Positions 7,086-16,104 of a stretch of 64,000 nt of DNA are shown piece by piece. The translations under genes were made by a program, and so were the position numbers. The first letter of the stretch is position 1. Every line of letters starts with the position of its first letter. This stretch comes from Sediminibacillus terrae. GTDB lineage: Bacteria; Bacillota; Bacilli; Bacillales; Amphibacillaceae. The stretch spans positions 186,001-250,000 of the forward strand of contig NZ_VZDQ01000026.1 in the NCBI RefSeq assembly GCF_009602435.1. The letters run 5' to 3'. The notes beneath the pieces were generated by a model. It was not told the DNA's origin, ran no database searches, and saw only the letters and a program-made list of their open reading frames with translations.

Positions 7086-9029
7086 TTACTTCAATGTTTT
7101 TTCACGAATTTCCGCCTCGATTTGATCCATAAACATATCTAGAGGCTTTGTTTCCGAGTTTTTCTCGCCATAACGGCGTACATTGACGGCATTGTCTTCA
7201 ATTTCTTTGTCACCCACTACAAGAGCGTAAGGGATTTTTTGCGTTTGCGCTTCCCGTATCTTATAGCCGATTTTCTCATCCCGCTCATCCACTTCTACGC
7301 GGACACCACGATATCGCAAATCCTCTTCCACTTTTTTAGCATAATCCAAATGAATTCCGGGCGAAACAGGTATTATCCGGGCTTGGACAGGTGCAAGCCA
7401 TGTAGGAAATGCCCCTTTATACTCCTCGATAAGGAAGGCGACAAAACGTTCCATCGTAGATACAACACCGCGGTGGATGACAACAGGACGGTGTTCTTTG
7501 CCGTCTTCACCGATATAGGTCAAATCGAACCGTTCCGGCAAATGAAAGTCCAATTGAACAGTCGACAATGTTTCATCTTTTCCAAGGGCCGTTTTGACCT
7601 GCACGTCCAACTTAGGACCATAGAATGCCGCTTCACCTTCTGCTTCCACATATTCAAGCTCCATGTCTTCCATCGTCTCTTTCAACATTGCCTGGGCTTT
7701 TTCCCACATTTCATCGTTATCGACGTACTTTTCGGTATCCGCTGGATCCCGATAGGATAGACGGAAGTAGTAATCATCGATGCCAAAATCCTTATAAACT
7801 GCCTGAACCAATTGAACAACACGGATAAATTCGTCTTTCAGCTGATCTGGGCGTGCAAATATGTGGGCGTCATTCAATGTCATAGCCCGTACACGCTGCA
7901 AACCGGCAAGTGCACCAGACATTTCATGACGATGCATGGTGCCAAGTTCCGCAATGCGGACAGGAAGATTGCGATAGCTGTGCAGTTCATTTTTAAACAC
8001 CATCATGTGATGCGGACAATTCATTGGGCGCAGGACAAGATCTTCGTTATCCATTTCCAATGTAGGGAACATATCGTCCTTGTAATGATCCCAGTGGCCG
8101 CTTGTTTTATATAAATCTACACTTCCCAAAACCGGTGTATATACGTGATCATAGCCAAGTCTTTCCTCCAAATCGACAATGTAACGTTCGATTGTCCGAC
8201 GGATAGTGGCTCCTTTCGGCAGCCAAAGCGGCAAGCCCTGACCTACTTGTTGAGATACCGTAAACAAGTCCAATTCTTTTCCTAACTTTCGGTGGTCGCG
8301 TTCCTTAGCTTCTTCACGAATACGTAAATATTCATCAAGATTGCTCTTTTTCTCGAACGCAGTACCGTATATCCGTTGAAGCATTTTGTTGTTGCTGTCC
8401 CCCCGCCAATAGGCACCGGAAATGCTCAACAGTTTGACTACTTTGATTTTACTGGTGGACGGAACATGGATGCCTCGGCACAAATCAAAAAATTCACCTT
8501 GTTGATAAATAGACACCGTTTCTCCTTCGGGGATGGCATCAATCAATTCAAGCTTTAACTCATCGCCGATTTCCCGAAACATTTGCTTTGCCTCTTCGCG
8601 TGAAACCTCTTTGCGGACAATCTCTAAATTTTCGTCGATGATTTTTTGCATTTCTTTTTCTATTCTAGGTAAATCTTCCGGGGTTACAGATTCTTCCATA
8701 TCAAAATCATAATAAAATCCATCTTCAATGACTGGTCCAACCCCGAATTGAACATTGTCGTACAATCGTTTGATCGCCTGCGCCATCAAATGGGCAGCAG
8801 AATGGCGCATAATTTCAATTCCTTCCTGCTGCTTATTCGTGATGATTTCGATCTCGCCGTCTCCCGGAAGCTCGCTGCGAAGATCATAAGGGATACCATC
8901 CAGTTTTACTGCCAGCGCCTGTTTCCTCAATCCAGGTGAAATCGAAGCTGCTATATCCTCTCCAGTCGTCCCCTGTGGGAATTCCTTTTGGGCTCCGTCT
9001 GGGAATGTAATGCGGATCATTTCTGCCAT
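7086..9029 (-). CDS. thrS: Threonine-tRNA ligase
   Basis: A 647-residue class II synthetase that charges tRNA-Thr. Domains in order are an N-terminal TGS domain (about 1-65, [13 protein letters not shown]), an editing domain (about 70-230) with the [10 protein letters not shown] and C/H zinc-type SAGAYWRG-like region, a class II catalytic core ([37 protein letters not shown]), and an anticodon-binding domain (from about 540). The frame runs upstream to 9152 but those residues lie inside the T-box leader. ATG 9029 has AAAGGAGAG at a good distance and gives the family N-terminus. Expression is governed by the T-box. Confidence 0.98.
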   Translation of the reverse strand: MAEMIRITFPDGAQKEFPQGTTGEDIAASISPGLRKQALAVKLDGIPYDLRSELPGDGEIEIITNKQQEGIEIMRHSAAHLMAQAIKRLYDNVQFGVGPVIEDGFYYDFDMEESVTPEDLPRIEKEMQKIIDENLEIVRKEVSREEAKQMFREIGDELKLELIDAIPEGETVSIYQQGEFFDLCRGIHVPSTSKIKVVKLLSISGAYWRGDSNNKMLQRIYGTAFEKKSNLDEYLRIREEAKERDHRKLGKELDLFTVSQQVGQGLPLWLPKGATIRRTIERYIVDLEERLGYDHVYTPVLGSVDLYKTSGHWDHYKDDMFPTLEMDNEDLVLRPMNCPHHMMVFKNELHSYRNLPVRIAELGTMHRHEMSGALAGLQRVRAMTLNDAHIFARPDQLKDEFIRVVQLVQAVYKDFGIDDYYFRLSYRDPADTEKYVDNDEMWEKAQAMLKETMEDMELEYVEAEGEAAFYGPKLDVQVKTALGKDETLSTVQLDFHLPERFDLTYIGEDGKEHRPVVIHRGVVSTMERFVAFLIEEYKGAFPTWLAPVQARIIPVSPGIHLDYAKKVEEDLRYRGVRVEVDERDEKIGYKIREAQTQKIPYALVVGDKEIEDNAVNVRRYGEKNSETKPLDMFMDQIEAEIREKTLK

Positions 9030-9075
9030 AAGTGATCTCTCCTTTGAAAGTTGGTTTATCGTGTAAACTAAAAAA

Positions 9076-9345
9076 GTGAAAAACGCCCGTCCCAATAGCT
9101 TAACAGCTAAGGGACGAGCGTCGGCCTCGTGGTTCCACCCTAATTCCCGCACATAATGTACGGCTCATTGGCATCTGTAACGTAGATGAAACGCTGTTAC
9201 CTACTATCTCCGTTCAATAACAGGGTTCAAAGGCGGTAATCAGAATCACGGAAGTACAGGAAGCTTTCAGCCGAGCGGCTCCCCTCTCTAAAGTATTCCA
9301 GGCCGATTCGATCATGTCCTCATCAAAACCGATGTGTTAATCTTT
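9076..9345 (-). promoter_or_regulatory. T-box leader (tRNA-Thr sensing) of thrS
   Basis: The hallmark T-box sequence AGGGTGGAACCACGAG (9141-9126) is intact. It is followed by a terminator hairpin (CGCTCGTCCC pairing with GGGACGGGCG, 9120-9081) and T5. The upstream part has the stem I features AGAGAGGGGAGCC and GAAAGCTTCC. A candidate specifier ACC lies in GATTACCGCC near 9240; I have not verified it by folding. Uncharged tRNA-Thr should favour the antiterminator and turn thrS on. Confidence 0.93.
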
Positions 9346-9355
9346 TATGAACGTA

Positions 9356-9384
9356 ATTATAGCGATACAGTAGTCAAAAATCAA
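9356..9384 (-). promoter_or_regulatory. Sigma-A promoter of the thrS transcript
   Basis: TTGATT (9384-9379) and TATAAT (9361-9356) with a 17-nt spacer precede the T-box leader. Confidence 0.65.
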
Positions 9385-9390
9385 GTATAT

Positions 9391-10242
9391 TCAATGATTT
9401 CTTAAATAATTCGGGAAGGGGAACCGAGTGAAGGGTTCGAAAACCGCTTTCTCCTGGAACACATTGATCACGGTCAGCGTTTTCGGCTCAGAGGGATGGT
9501 CCCCGTAAATAACAACACGTTCAGGCGCCATGGCAAGCAGTGGTGTAATATTCAGCTCAGCTTCATCCAAACCGACTATGTAGAGCGGTTCCTGTTGAAT
9601 CAGCATTTTAATTTCCATCTTGGAAAAAGGCTTCCCGTTCGCTTTATAAAATTTAAAGTTCCTGCCTTGCACCACATGGACAATTTGAAATTTTGACTTC
9701 TTTTTGGCTACATATTCCCGCAGCGACTGGACAAACGATTGATGATCTTCTTCCCGCTTGAATTCATCGATCGCCATCCCGATGATTTCGATAAGTTCCT
9801 CTTTGTAGGGCTGCAGGCGAAAATTCACCAATGAATCGAAATGAACCGCTTCTTCGGTACGGATATTCTCCTGAAAACATTTTTTCAATGTTTTCCGCAA
9901 ATCGATATCCACCGGTATTGGAACATCCCCCGAATCATCGCCTGATAAAATAGAATGGGCAAGTTCTGAAATTCGATGTACTTCCTCCTTGTCTTTATAA
10001 TAATAGACATTCTTGATTATATCGGCGACCCAGATGCTTTCTTTATGTCTTGTGAACACATATGCCATCGCCTCAGCAGTGTTAGCCAGTTGTTCCCCCA
10101 TGGATCGGCTTTCCCGGATTTTGATATGGTTTCCCCACTTGTCATTGGTTTTCCAGTTCAATTCTACATCGAGGCCATACTGAACAATCCGATCACAAAA
10201 TGTCATGGTTTCTGCTTTTGTCTCAAAATAAACCTCAAGCAA
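9391..10242 (-). CDS. ytxC: YtxC-like putative sporulation protein
   Basis: A 283-residue protein resembling YtxC. The N-terminal half has no known catalytic motif (MLEVYFETKAETMTF, later AYVFTRHKES). Later segments such as HFDSLVNFRLQPYKEEL and an acidic helix are conserved in this family. It appears soluble. Reported as sporulation-associated in Bacillus; no molecular role is known. The start is a TTG with GAGGGTGATGA before it, so the exact N-terminus is uncertain. It lies between dnaI and thrS, as I recall from B. subtilis. Confidence 0.78.
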   Translation of the reverse strand: MLEVYFETKAETMTFCDRIVQYGLDVELNWKTNDKWGNHIKIRESRSMGEQLANTAEAMAYVFTRHKESIWVADIIKNVYYYKDKEEVHRISELAHSILSGDDSGDVPIPVDIDLRKTLKKCFQENIRTEEAVHFDSLVNFRLQPYKEELIEIIGMAIDEFKREEDHQSFVQSLREYVAKKKSKFQIVHVVQGRNFKFYKANGKPFSKMEIKMLIQQEPLYIVGLDEAELNITPLLAMAPERVVIYGDHPSEPKTLTVINVFQEKAVFEPFTRFPFPNYLRNH

Positions 10243-10468
10243 TACTCATCACCCTCATCACGATCAAACTGTTACATTATATGGATCAATGCTTCAAAAA
10301 ATGTGTGATGTATGGGAAGAATCCTGATAGTTTTTAAAATCGACCGGAATAAGCCCACACATACAAAGGACAACCGATAACCAGCGGCAAAATTATGGAA
10401 TAGTTCTTTATGAAATAATCAAAATTGGAAGAACCCCCTTTCTTCGATCAGCTGTTTCAATGAAAATA
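10243..10468. other. Gap upstream of ytxC, no gene seen
   Basis: The 316-bp gap between dnaI and ytxC holds the dnaI terminator at its left end. In the rest I find no reading frame with a ribosome-binding site and no clear promoter, although ytxC probably starts from here. Confidence 0.5.
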
Positions 10469-10501
10469 ACAAAAAAACGGACGAGCTCGAACTGTCCGTT
10501 T
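10469..10501 (-). terminator. Terminator after dnaI
   Basis: AACGGAC (10482-10476) pairs with GTCCGTT (10500-10494) around an 11-nt loop and is followed on the minus strand by T7. Confidence 0.8.
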
Positions 10502-10558
10502 CCATTGCTTTTACCACTATATTTTTTTCAACAAGTATTCTCTAAGTTAGCCAGCTTC

Positions 10559-11491
10559 TTAATCCCTGCGGTTCGTTCCGAACAAAGGCACTTCTCTGCT
10601 GACCTGTTTGATCCGCTCAATGATCCTTCCAGCTTTGACTTTTTCAACATCTCCCCTGGTGGTAGTCGCTAAATGATTTTCCAATTGTTCCAGACTATAA
10701 TTGGAGGTGAAAAAAACAGGTAATTTTTCCATCATTCTGTATTGCAGGATGGATCCTAAGATTTCGTCTCTGAACCAGGCTGATTGAGACTCTGCTCCTA
10801 TGTCGTCCAGCATCAGTACCGGAATCGTTTTAAAGCGTTCCACTTTCTGATTCAGAGAGTCATCCTTCAAGGACGCCTTTATCTCCCTGACAAATTCAGG
10901 CATATAAATAATCATGCTTGCAATCCTTTTTTTCGCCAGTTCATTGGCGATAGCACCTAAGAAATGGGTTTTCCCCACGCCGAAAGGTCCATAAAAGTAC
11001 ATCCCTTTAGCTTCTTGTTCATCGGTCCCGACCGACTGAAGATAACGAACCGATTCTGTAATGGCTTGACGCCGTTTGTCGGTGTGATCCAAATCTGCAA
11101 AAGTGGCATGGAGTATTTCCCGAGGCATATAAAGGCTTTGAATTAGTGTTTTATGCTTCTCCTGCTCGTCATGTTGGATTTTTTTATAGCATTTTTCGTA
11201 GCTTATACGAACAGTCTTTCCGTCTACTTGCAAGTATGGCGTATAGCCTGGAAGGATGTTTTGGCATTCTTCCAGAACCGGACAGTCAGCACAATTTTTA
11301 GATTGTGAAATAAATTCATAGAGCTTCATCAAATTCCTGTCGATGTCATTTGTATCCAGCTGCGGATTGCTTAAGAGCAGCTGCTTGACCTGCGAATCAT
11401 TTAAAATTGCGTTTCGCAAGTGAGTGAAATTCTTTTGGAAGTTCTTATTATCTTTCATCCATTTTTTCAAGGAAGCTTGAATAGGTTCCAT
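10559..11491 (-). CDS. dnaI: Primosomal helicase loader DnaI
   Basis: A 310-residue AAA+ loader that places the replicative helicase DnaC on DNA during initiation and restart. The N-terminal domain carries a zinc-binding cluster (C67, C70, C76 and probably C101). The C-terminal ATPase domain has Walker A GPFGVGKT (168-175), Walker B VLMLDD (D229, D230), sensor I FFTSN and the arginine finger region near the C-terminus. Length matches B. subtilis DnaI. It directly follows dnaB (53-bp gap), forming the nrdR-dnaB-dnaI group. Confidence 0.97.
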   Translation of the reverse strand: MEPIQASLKKWMKDNKNFQKNFTHLRNAILNDSQVKQLLLSNPQLDTNDIDRNLMKLYEFISQSKNCADCPVLEECQNILPGYTPYLQVDGKTVRISYEKCYKKIQHDEQEKHKTLIQSLYMPREILHATFADLDHTDKRRQAITESVRYLQSVGTDEQEAKGMYFYGPFGVGKTHFLGAIANELAKKRIASMIIYMPEFVREIKASLKDDSLNQKVERFKTIPVLMLDDIGAESQSAWFRDEILGSILQYRMMEKLPVFFTSNYSLEQLENHLATTTRGDVEKVKAGRIIERIKQVSREVPLFGTNRRD

Positions 11492-11544
11492 CTTCGATCA
11501 TCCTTATTCTTATACTTCTGTGCTCCATAAACAGAAACAGTGCC

Positions 11545-12927
11545 CTAGCTGCCATTATTCAAATAACTTTTTATCAATTCGCCGAGGTCTTCCTGGTTTT
11601 CTTCTTTATCGATGGCAGCCTCTGCCTCTTTTACTGTTTTTCCATTCTGCTGTGCTTTTCTTTCCTTAAACCAGTCAGGAATCACCTCTTTTTTGGCAGG
11701 TTTGCGATAACTTTGCTTTGCAGTACCAGAACCCCACTGTTGATACTTTTGATTTTCAGATTTGGCAAGAGCCATTGCCTGCTTCACTGTTTTCACATTT
11801 TTTCTGGCCCAGTGACTCGCGATTTTTTCCAAGTAAGCTTTGGAAAGTTTCATATCTGTCTTTAAAAGAACATAATGGACCAAAACATTCATGACACCTG
11901 GCGAGAGCCCCTGCTGGGTCATCACATCCCTGATTGTTTTTAAATCTTGCGCAGAGGCTTGATTACCACCGGATAAGTCCTCTAACAGCTGTTTGGGAGA
12001 AATTTCTTCCAGCATTTTCACAAACTGCTCTTCCTTGCTTACCGGTTCTTCTGCTGTATTCTCAGCCTTCACCCGGCCAGTCTGTTTTTCCACCAGTTTT
12101 ATATCTGCCTTTCTTGCAGAAGCCTGAAATAAATCGTGGCAGGCAGATTTAAATTCCTTTGCGTCCAGTTGATTATCTTCATTTATAGCCCAAATCACGG
12201 CACTTTCCAAATCTTGGACAGGCAAATCGTACAACACAATCATTTGCCGAATCAATTTTTTGTTAGCTGCTGTCAAAACGGAACGGGAAGAAATCATTCT
12301 TTTTTGCAGCATTTGTTCAATCCAGCCGAAGTCAACTTCCTCGTCAAGGTGAGCAGGGCCTGCCTGGCTTTCCTGTTGTCTTTCTTCTCCCGGAGAAGCA
12401 GGAGCAGCAAAATGGGAGATATGCGTATCGAACACATCCGCGAATCCCATGGTGACATCTTCGCCTTTTAACTGACCCTGCCCCTCTATGTCAAACAAAT
12501 GAACCAATTCCCCATGTTTCTTTTCGCCCAAGTGGTGATAGAGCAGCTGCGACAGCATTCCATCATTAAAAAAGTCGACTGGCAAAAATGGCGGGTTCAA
12601 CTGATATGTATAAACATTTTTTTGTTTATGTTCAGTTTTATATGTGCTCATCAACCCAATGCCTTCCAGTTTCAGACGTGCCTGATATAACTTATCAAGC
12701 GGCAGAGACAAGTAATTCATCAAAGTGTGATGGGTTTGCAGCTCTTGATGGTGATTTCTTAATTGGCACTCACTCATAAGTGTTTGATATAAAGAAATGG
12801 CATCGCTGCCGACAAGCGGCTGATACAGATGGGTCAAAGATTGCAGACTTTCCATCGATAAGGCCGCTGTCGTCTTTATAGCAAATCCGTCGATCGGGAG
12901 TAATTTACCAATATGTTGATGATTCAA
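11545..12927 (-). CDS. dnaB: Replication initiation and membrane attachment protein DnaB
   Basis: A 460-residue Bacillota DnaB, the primosome scaffold that acts with DnaD and DnaI at oriC and is unrelated to the E. coli DnaB helicase. Two DnaB/DnaD-type domains are visible: an N-terminal winged-helix region (about 10-130) and C-terminal DDBH2 regions containing the conserved YxxxIxxxW-like pattern at LEKIASHWARKNV. The tail is Lys/Glu-rich and flexible. The start codon is TTG at 12927 with GGAAGGAG eight nt before it. Gene order nrdR-dnaB-dnaI is standard in Bacillus. Confidence 0.95.
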   Translation of the reverse strand: MNHQHIGKLLPIDGFAIKTTAALSMESLQSLTHLYQPLVGSDAISLYQTLMSECQLRNHHQELQTHHTLMNYLSLPLDKLYQARLKLEGIGLMSTYKTEHKQKNVYTYQLNPPFLPVDFFNDGMLSQLLYHHLGEKKHGELVHLFDIEGQGQLKGEDVTMGFADVFDTHISHFAAPASPGEERQQESQAGPAHLDEEVDFGWIEQMLQKRMISSRSVLTAANKKLIRQMIVLYDLPVQDLESAVIWAINEDNQLDAKEFKSACHDLFQASARKADIKLVEKQTGRVKAENTAEEPVSKEEQFVKMLEEISPKQLLEDLSGGNQASAQDLKTIRDVMTQQGLSPGVMNVLVHYVLLKTDMKLSKAYLEKIASHWARKNVKTVKQAMALAKSENQKYQQWGSGTAKQSYRKPAKKEVIPDWFKERKAQQNGKTVKEAEAAIDKEENQEDLGELIKSYLNNGS

Positions 12928-12964
12928 GATTTTGTCTCCTTCCTTTTGCTGAATAAGCCTCCAT

Positions 12965-13426
12965 TTATTTATTGTCTGACCTGATTAAGTCCTTCAATTC
13001 ATCCAAAAACACACTTATGTCTTTAAACTGTCTGTACACAGAAGCAAACCGGACATATGCTACTTCATCAACCGATGAGAGACGATCCATGACCATTTCA
13101 CCTATTTCTTTGCTTTGTACCTCGGAAGTACCTCTATTTCGCAGTTCTTTCTCTACCTCTACAGCAATCGACTCAATTTGCTCCAATGCCACAGGCCGTT
13201 TCTCGCATGCTTTGATCAGCCCTCTCATCAACTTTTCACGGCTGTATTCCTCTCTTGTCCCTTCTTTTTTGACGACAATCAAAGGCACTTCTTCCAGCCT
13301 TTCGAAAGTTGTAAAACGGAAAGAACATTCTTCGCATTCTCTTCTTCTTCTGATAGACCGGCCTTCTTCTATCGGTCGCGAATCAAGCACTTTTGTACTT
13401 TTAAATTGGCAGTTAGGACATCTCAT
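12965..13426 (-). CDS. nrdR: Transcriptional repressor NrdR
   Basis: A 153-residue regulator of ribonucleotide reductase genes. The zinc ribbon uses C3, C6, C31 and C34 ([16 protein letters not shown]). It is followed by an ATP-cone (about 46-136, [16 protein letters not shown]) that senses ATP/dATP. NrdR binds paired NrdR boxes upstream of nrd operons; none is seen in this window. It precedes dnaB by 37 bp and is probably co-transcribed with the primosome genes. Confidence 0.97.
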   Translation of the reverse strand: MRCPNCQFKSTKVLDSRPIEEGRSIRRRRECEECSFRFTTFERLEEVPLIVVKKEGTREEYSREKLMRGLIKACEKRPVALEQIESIAVEVEKELRNRGTSEVQSKEIGEMVMDRLSSVDEVAYVRFASVYRQFKDISVFLDELKDLIRSDNK

Positions 13427-13461
13427 TATGTATCAACCCCATACTTTTATAGCAGTTTCCA

Positions 13462-13869
13462 TTATAAATCAGCATTTTTCGTCATCGATGTTTCCAAAAA
13501 AGTGAGTTCTTTTTTTAGCTGGCTGTACAACTTGGGTATCAAGTTATGACTGAATCCGAAATCAAACGGCAAAATCGATTCAGTCGTCACCGAAAAATCG
13601 ATTGCAGTTCGATATGGTTTCACCATAATGACCGTAGCAATAATGAAAGCTTTCCTTCCGCCGGTATAATTGACACTGATTTCACCATGTTCTTTCGATT
13701 GAGCTACTATCTCATAGGAATCTGATCGTTTAAAGTATTCCTCAACAGCCTGTAAACCTTTTTCTTTTGTTGTTTTAAAATAATGTGTCTGTAAATTTGC
13801 ATCCCAATGATTTTCATTTGTTTCTGCATGATTGCCGAAATACTTTGTTATTGTTTGTCGAAAACTCAT
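13462..13869 (-). CDS. Conserved cytosolic protein of unknown function
   Basis: A 135-residue soluble protein (MSFRQTITKYFGNHAE start) with no signal, membrane segment or recognised catalytic motif. Central strands such as HGEISVNYTGGRKAFIIATVIMV suggest an alpha/beta fold. The ATG at 13869 is preferred over the GTG at 13878 because the GTG overlaps the Shine-Dalgarno GAGGTG. It sits 35 bp upstream of nrdR on the same strand and so may head the nrdR-dnaB-dnaI transcript. I have no functional assignment. Confidence 0.7.
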   Translation of the reverse strand: MSFRQTITKYFGNHAETNENHWDANLQTHYFKTTKEKGLQAVEEYFKRSDSYEIVAQSKEHGEISVNYTGGRKAFIIATVIMVKPYRTAIDFSVTTESILPFDFGFSHNLIPKLYSQLKKELTFLETSMTKNADL

Positions 13870-14010
13870 GACAGGCACCTCACAACTTTAGACAAAGTCT
13901 TTTTCTTTTTATTTTAACACGTTTTCAATGATTAAACGATGACCAAAGTCTTTTCTTTGTTTCACGGCAATCCATACTCAGGAATTTCGGTCACAAAATG
14001 GATGTCGCAT

Positions 14011-14042
14011 AAAAAACCCTTGCCGTCTCCTCTGGCAAGGGT
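14011..14042 (-). terminator. Terminator after speD
   Basis: A perfect 8-bp stem CCCTTGCC/GGCAAGGG (14017-14024 and 14034-14041) is followed on the minus strand by T6. Confidence 0.88.
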
Positions 14043-14053
14043 TTCCCGATTCA

Positions 14054-14431
14054 TTATAAAGCTTTAAACTGGCTGACTTCCACAGGGCCCATCCCCCGCG
14101 GCACTTCCACTTTTTCGCTTCGATTCGATTCAAGTGATTCAGCAATATATTCCGCAGCTACGTTCGGATCGATAATATCCCCGCAAGTATAGACATCAAT
14201 GCTTGCGTATCCATGTTCCGGGAAGCTGTGGATTGTTAAATGGGATTCAGAGATAATCACTACACCGCTCACGCCATAAGGAGCAAATTTGTGAAAAGCA
14301 ACCTCGCGAATTTCGGCTCCGGCTTTTAAAGCAGCATTGACAAATATCTTTTCTATTAACCCCATATCATTCAGTTTATCTATATTACATTCCCATAATT
14401 CTGCAATCACGTGCCTGCCCATTGTATCCAT
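14054..14431 (-). CDS. speD: S-adenosylmethionine decarboxylase proenzyme
   Basis: A 125-residue class 1B prokaryotic AdoMetDC. It self-cleaves at E62-S63 (in [12 protein letters not shown]) to form the pyruvoyl cofactor, then decarboxylates AdoMet to supply aminopropyl groups for spermidine. H68 in TIHS and C83 in VYTCGD, needed for processing and catalysis in the family, are present. Shine-Dalgarno AAGGGGG precedes the ATG. It is flanked by terminators or gaps and is likely monocistronic. A membrane-anchored aminopropyltransferase occurs 32 kb away at 46681. Confidence 0.95.
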   Translation of the reverse strand: MDTMGRHVIAELWECNIDKLNDMGLIEKIFVNAALKAGAEIREVAFHKFAPYGVSGVVIISESHLTIHSFPEHGYASIDVYTCGDIIDPNVAAEYIAESLESNRSEKVEVPRGMGPVEVSQFKAL

Positions 14432-14476
14432 TCAATTAATCCCCCTTTAAAAGTGAAAAAATCTCCTCAATAAAAG

Positions 14477-14519
14477 CATGGACCGCCATGGGGGAAAGTT
14501 AGTCCTAAGAGGTCCTAAC
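14477..14519 (-). other. Hairpins in the speD upstream region
   Basis: About 46 nt before the speD start the minus strand can form two small hairpins: GTTAG/CTAAC enclosing CCT/AGG (14519-14498) and CATGG/CCATG (14490-14477). They lie where a leader would be. Nothing ties them to a known regulator. Confidence 0.35.
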
Positions 14520-14799
14520 CCTTAAAGCAGTATATATCCATACTCATGGTGAAGAAAGTTACCGGAAACCGGTTATGTTGAAACAGCGTTGTAGTATTTG
14601 GTATACCTCGCGTTGCCGAGGCATTAAACCAGAAATCTTTCTTGCGTACGTCAACCGTCGAGAAACGGATGATGTGCAAAAAAAGTATAAACGGTTTACC
14701 CTGGATTTGCAAGCATGTTCACCATTTTTTTCACGGAGAGAAGAAGGGGGCCTCGTCCCTCCATCTTATTATTGGGCAATCAGCAGGCACTTATCCGTA
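14520..14799. other. Gap between gapB and speD, little seen
   Basis: Apart from the speD-proximal hairpins, the 368-bp gap shows no convincing gene. No clean T-tailed terminator follows gapB; the best candidate, a GGGAC/GGCCCCC region near 14745-14762, is weak. Confidence 0.4.
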
Positions 14800-15831
14800 T
14801 CAGGAATACTGATATTGTTCCTGTTTAACCGAGCCGTAGGATATAAACCGTGCAAGATCCACTACGCGGCAGGCATATCCCCATTCATTATCATACCATG
14901 CAATGATTTTCAGATTGTTATCGGCAACCACCATTGTGGATAAACCATCGACTACTGCTGAGAAATCAGAAGTTGTATAATCGATGGAAACTAGCGGTTG
15001 ATCACTATATTGAATGATGCCTTTCATTTCTTTTTCGCTGGCTCTTCTAAAGCATTCGTTTACTTTATCTGGTGTAGCCGGTTTTTTCAGTTCGACGGTT
15101 AAATCGACCAACGAAACATTTGGGGTAGGTACACGCAAAGCCATTCCCTTTAGCTTTCCCTCCAAGGAAGGCATTACTTCCTTGATTGCTTCCGCCGCCC
15201 CTGTTGAAGTGGGGATAATCGACTGTGTACATCCACGCGCTCTTCGTAGATCTTTATGTGGGTTATCCAGGCTTTGCTGGTCATTTGTGAAAGCATGGAC
15301 CGTGGTCAGCAAACCATGTTCTACACCGAATTCATGATGAAGAACTTTAAGCAATGGCGCTAGACAATTTGTTGTACAAGAAGCTGCAGATATCACCTGA
15401 TGTTTTTCCGGCTGAAAATCCGTTTGATTCACTCCCATGACAATAGTGGCATCGACATTTTTGCCCGGCGCAGTTATGATCACTTGCTTAGCCCCGGCAT
15501 CTAAATGCTGTCCGGCTGCTTCTTTTGTTTTGAATTTTCCAGTCGCTTCGATAACAAGGTCTATTCCCAACTGTCTCCACGGAAGCTCGCTCGGTGTCCG
15601 ATTGGAGACAAGGAAAACTTTTTTTCCATTAACGAGCAAACCATCAGAAAGCGCTTTCACTTCTGTCGAAAATCTCCCATGAACGCTGTCATAATTGATC
15701 AAATGTGCTATCGTCTCAGCAGGGTAACTGGCATTGATGGCGACTATTTCTATATCTTTGTCGACAATTGCCCTTCTGAACACCATCCGCCCTATCCGGC
15801 CGAATCCATTGATTGCTATACGAGTAGTCAT
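14800..15831 (-). CDS. gapB: NADP-dependent glyceraldehyde-3-phosphate dehydrogenase (GapB)
   Basis: A 343-residue GAPDH of the gluconeogenic GapB branch, running 1,3-bisphosphoglycerate to glyceraldehyde 3-phosphate. Visible features are the Rossmann motif INGFGRIGR (7-15), catalytic C152 in SAASCTTNC and H179 in TVHAF. After beta-strand 2 it has AINASYPAET instead of the NDP/NDL of glycolytic, NAD-specific GapA, as expected for NADP use. Downstream of speD-coaE order as in Bacillus. A CcpN-like operator overlaps the -10 region, consistent with repression on glucose. Confidence 0.95.
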   Translation of the reverse strand: MTTRIAINGFGRIGRMVFRRAIVDKDIEIVAINASYPAETIAHLINYDSVHGRFSTEVKALSDGLLVNGKKVFLVSNRTPSELPWRQLGIDLVIEATGKFKTKEAAGQHLDAGAKQVIITAPGKNVDATIVMGVNQTDFQPEKHQVISAASCTTNCLAPLLKVLHHEFGVEHGLLTTVHAFTNDQQSLDNPHKDLRRARGCTQSIIPTSTGAAEAIKEVMPSLEGKLKGMALRVPTPNVSLVDLTVELKKPATPDKVNECFRRASEKEMKGIIQYSDQPLVSIDYTTSDFSAVVDGLSTMVVADNNLKIIAWYDNEWGYACRVVDLARFISYGSVKQEQYQYS

Positions 15832-15878
15832 TAAAACGACCTCCTATTAAAGTGCATTTTTAACATCATTTCTACAAT

Positions 15879-15889
15879 AGTATAGCACA
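15879..15889 (-). promoter_or_regulatory. CcpN-like operator over the gapB -10 region
   Basis: TGTGCTATACT (15889-15879) matches the CcpN motif TRTGHYATAYW that I recall from B. subtilis gapB and pckA at every position. It contains the probable -10 TATACT. Start codon is 48 nt downstream with AGGAGG. Confidence 0.65.
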
Positions 15890-15968
15890 TTTATTTCAAC
15901 AGTGTGTCATTTTTAAAGGGAACAAATGAAAAAGTCGCTACATAACAAACATGCTTTTTGGGGGAATC

Positions 15969-16050
15969 AAAAAAAACCGACCGAATCCGAATGCGTAGCA
16001 GTTTCGAATATCGTTCGGTTTTTGCTGTTGCTTCCATAATTTTGATTCAA
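15969..16050 (-). repeat. Terminator of coaE, degenerate terminator-associated repeat (copy E)
   Basis: On the minus strand a segment AAAATTATGGAAGCAACAGC aligns loosely with the conserved leader of the repeat family. It runs into AAAAACCGAACG pairing with the CGGTCGGTTTTTTTT arm near 15970-15985. Works as the terminator of the coaE transcript. Confidence 0.6.
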
Positions 16051-16104
16051 CTACTTTTTGCGAATTCGAAATCTTTAAATATTGTAGTTTTTCCGAAGTC
16101 CTGT

